Assembly (NCBI GenBank): GCA_041655035.1
Contig: JBAZCN010000149.1
Coordinates: 1-7,857 of the forward strand
Length of the DNA stretch: 7,857 nt
Direction: 5' to 3'
Origin: NAT127 sp041655035
GTDB taxonomy: Bacteria; Pseudomonadota; Gammaproteobacteria; Pseudomonadales; Porticoccaceae
Shown: positions 6,522 through 7,857 of the stretch, piece after piece
How positions within the stretch are numbered: the first letter of the stretch is position 1
Layout: each line of letters begins with the position of its first letter
Notes under the pieces: generated by a model
What the model saw: only the letters and a program-made list of their open reading frames with translations
Database searches by the model: none
What the model was told of the DNA's origin: nothing
Program-made: the position numbers and the translations under genes

Positions 6522-6918
6522 TATCGGTGGTCGACCCGGAAACATCGCAATCCGGGCGCCGCGGAACCCTCACTGGCAACGGAGTGCCGAAGCTATTCCG
6601 GCGATGGTTTATTGTGGGGCCAGCCCTCATCTTGTTGTCGATGGCGGCTGCCTGCTGTTGCCGAGGAAGTTATGGCGCTTGCTTGCAGGACTGCCTTTCT
6701 TTGCTTTCATCATCAGCTATTGCTATACGGCCCCGAGGCTTATCTATTTTACGGACTTTCATTTTGATGGCCTCGGGATCATCTTTTTATTTGTCGCGAC
6801 CTTGGGTGCATCGTTGTTTGGGCTTTGCTATGTTGTTTCAGCACTGCCCGCCATCAGGCCGAGCAAGTGCCGCTCATCAATAATCAGCCCGCTGTTTCGG
6901 GAGCTGGTGTCCGAGTGA
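6514..6918 (+). CDS. Small hydrophobic protein, start uncertain, possibly frame-disrupted
   Basis: A 134-aa frame from ATG 6514 overlaps the DUF899 stop by eight bases. Two probable membrane helices are visible, at about 56-70 (LAGLPFFAFIISYCY) and 87-112 (LGIIFLFVATLGASLFGLCY). I do not recognise a family. No good ribosome site precedes 6514 or the alternative ATG 6604 (104 aa). The first 30 residues look non-coding. A second frame over 6590-6655 reads RRWFIVGPALILLSMAAACC, another helix-like stretch, so the true ancestral protein may have begun in that frame and been broken by an indel near 6650. Codons here end in T or A more often than in the neighbours, suggesting different origin or relaxed selection. 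Confidence 0.42.
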   Translation: MADIGGRPGNIAIRAPRNPHWQRSAEAIPAMVYCGASPHLVVDGGCLLLPRKLWRLLAGLPFFAFIISYCYTAPRLIYFTDFHFDGLGIIFLFVATLGASLFGLCYVVSALPAIRPSKCRSSIISPLFRELVSE

Positions 6919-6931
6919 CAGCGGAAAGCGC

Positions 6932-6949
6932 GCGGGATAAGATTCCCGC
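6932..6949 (+). other. Short hairpin before the flavoprotein gene
   Basis: GCGGGA and TCCCGC form a 6-bp stem with a six-base loop in the gap between the hydrophobic ORF and the flavoprotein start. No T-run follows; it could be a weak transcriptional pause or an mRNA-stability element. Confidence 0.25.
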
Positions 6950-6976
6950 TCCCCGCAAGTATCACAGGAGAAGTCC

Positions 6977-7857
6977 ATGCCGACAGCAGCGCCACACGTT
7001 GCCATCATCGGCGGCGGGTTCAGTGGTACCCTCACCGCTATCCAGCTATTGCGCCAGACTGCCGGCCCCATCCATATCCATTTGATCGAACGCCAGCAAT
7101 CCCGGTTGTGGCGCGGTGTCGCCTACAGTACCGAACAAAGCTGCCACCTGCTCAACGTACCCGCTGCCGGCATGAGCGCCCTGCCCGACGACCCGCTGCA
7201 TTTTTATCGCTGGGCCAAAGCCCGCGAAGCAAGCCTGGTCGATCCGCCCTGGGTCGAAGCCGTCACGGAAGCGGCCTTTCTGCCCCGTCAGTGTTATGGC
7301 GCCTACCTGCAGGAACTCTTTGGCCACAGCCTTCAGCACGCCGCCGAGGGCCAGCGGGTGGATATCCTTTGTGATGAAGCGGTATCCCTCGACACCCTGC
7401 CCCGGGGCGTGCGGGTTCATCTGCGCCACAATGGGCCGGTCGATGCCGATTGCGCGGTGCTCGCCCTGGGCAATTTCCCGCCGGCGGACCCGCCCATGGC
7501 CGACAGGGCTTTTCTCGACAGCCCCCGCTATTGCCAGAACCCCTGGACGCCAGGTGTACAGACCGCATTGCTGGAAAGCCGGTCGTGCCTGATCATCGGC
7601 ACCGGCCTGACCATGCTGGATCTGGTCATGGGTCTGCACCAGCAGCGCTACCAGGGCATCGTGCACCTGATATCGCGGCGGGGCCTGCTGCCTCTCCCCC
7701 ATGCCACGGTTGCGCCGTTCCCCCGGATGAGCGAGCCAAAGGCCGGCAGTATGCGCGCCCTGACCCGGCACATCAAAAACCTGGTGGCGCAGCAGGCCAG
7801 GACCGGCGGCGACTGGCGCGCCGTTATCGATGCGCTGCGGCCCTTCAGCAGCGCTCT
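6977..7857 (+). CDS. FAD/NAD(P)-binding protein (YdhS-like), cut by the window end
   Basis: The first 293 codons of a flavoprotein of the FAD-NAD(P)-binding type (Pfam NAD_binding_9 group, like YdhS) are present and no stop is reached. The N-terminal Rossmann motif is GGGFSG (12-17), followed by LIER (36-39) that would contact the FAD ribose. The family block HLLNVPAAGMSALPDDPLHF (57-76) and a C-terminal second dinucleotide site around IIGTGLTMLDLV (206-217) are clear. Family members are predicted oxidoreductases or hydroxylases with poorly known substrates. ATG 6977 has AGGAG six bases upstream. It lies 58 bases after the hydrophobic ORF, so it may be part of the DUF899 transcript, possibly with its own promoter. 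Codon use is typical of the GC-rich genes in this window. Confidence 0.88.
   Translation, partial: MPTAAPHVAIIGGGFSGTLTAIQLLRQTAGPIHIHLIERQQSRLWRGVAYSTEQSCHLLNVPAAGMSALPDDPLHFYRWAKAREASLVDPPWVEAVTEAAFLPRQCYGAYLQELFGHSLQHAAEGQRVDILCDEAVSLDTLPRGVRVHLRHNGPVDADCAVLALGNFPPADPPMADRAFLDSPRYCQNPWTPGVQTALLESRSCLIIGTGLTMLDLVMGLHQQRYQGIVHLISRRGLLPLPHATVAPFPRMSEPKAGSMRALTRHIKNLVAQQARTGGDWRAVIDALRPFSSA

Noticed and set aside
5805..6545. A 246-aa open frame on the minus strand
   Set aside because: It is antisense to the DUF899 gene, whose family motifs are clear. The minus-strand translation shows no recognisable domain.
7046..7771. A 241-aa open frame on the minus strand
   Set aside because: It is antisense to the flavoprotein gene, which has the expected Rossmann motifs and a good ribosome site.

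Overview
The window looks like chromosomal DNA from a moderately GC-rich gammaproteobacterium. This is inferred from the mix of families (a Crp/Fnr regulator ending in an SCECY-type tail, a triple-BON periplasmic protein, CsbD, DUF899 and a YdhS-like FAD/NAD(P) protein) and from clear AGGAG-type ribosome binding sites. I cannot name a genus. I see no tRNA, rRNA, CRISPR array, transposase or phage gene.

Left part (1-2460): a plus-strand Crp/Fnr-type regulator (92-826) converges on a minus-strand operon that reads 85-aa disordered protein -> CsbD-like protein -> triple-BON exported protein (2321 down to 930). The first two genes overlap by ATGA. A strong hairpin lies between CsbD and BON, and another lies between the convergent ends. 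CsbD and BON proteins are typical stress or envelope proteins, so this reads as a stress-response unit beside a regulator. Direct control by that regulator is only a guess.

Middle (2460-3355): a poorly conserved stretch with one doubtful small plus-strand ORF (2459-2602) and a decayed minus-strand polysaccharide deacetylase. The deacetylase keeps its N-terminal half and then runs out of frame. This looks like a scar of gene loss.

Centre (3356-5332): a minus-strand 589-aa membrane protein that I do not recognise, with about eight membrane segments, a middle soluble loop and a soluble C-terminal domain. A possible 53-aa gene precedes it. A divergent intergenic region of about 320 bases follows.

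Right part (5656-7857): a plus-strand unit of a 43-aa MCPLC-type small membrane protein, a DUF899 thioredoxin-like protein with a CGGC motif, a small hydrophobic ORF that may be frame-disrupted, and the first 293 codons of an FAD/NAD(P)-binding protein cut by the window edge. The small protein is translationally linked to DUF899. DUF899 plus a flavoprotein suggests redox chemistry, but substrates are unknown. No single obviously new defence or mobile system is visible. The best novelty candidates are the unrecognised 589-aa membrane protein and the MCPLC-DUF899 pair.
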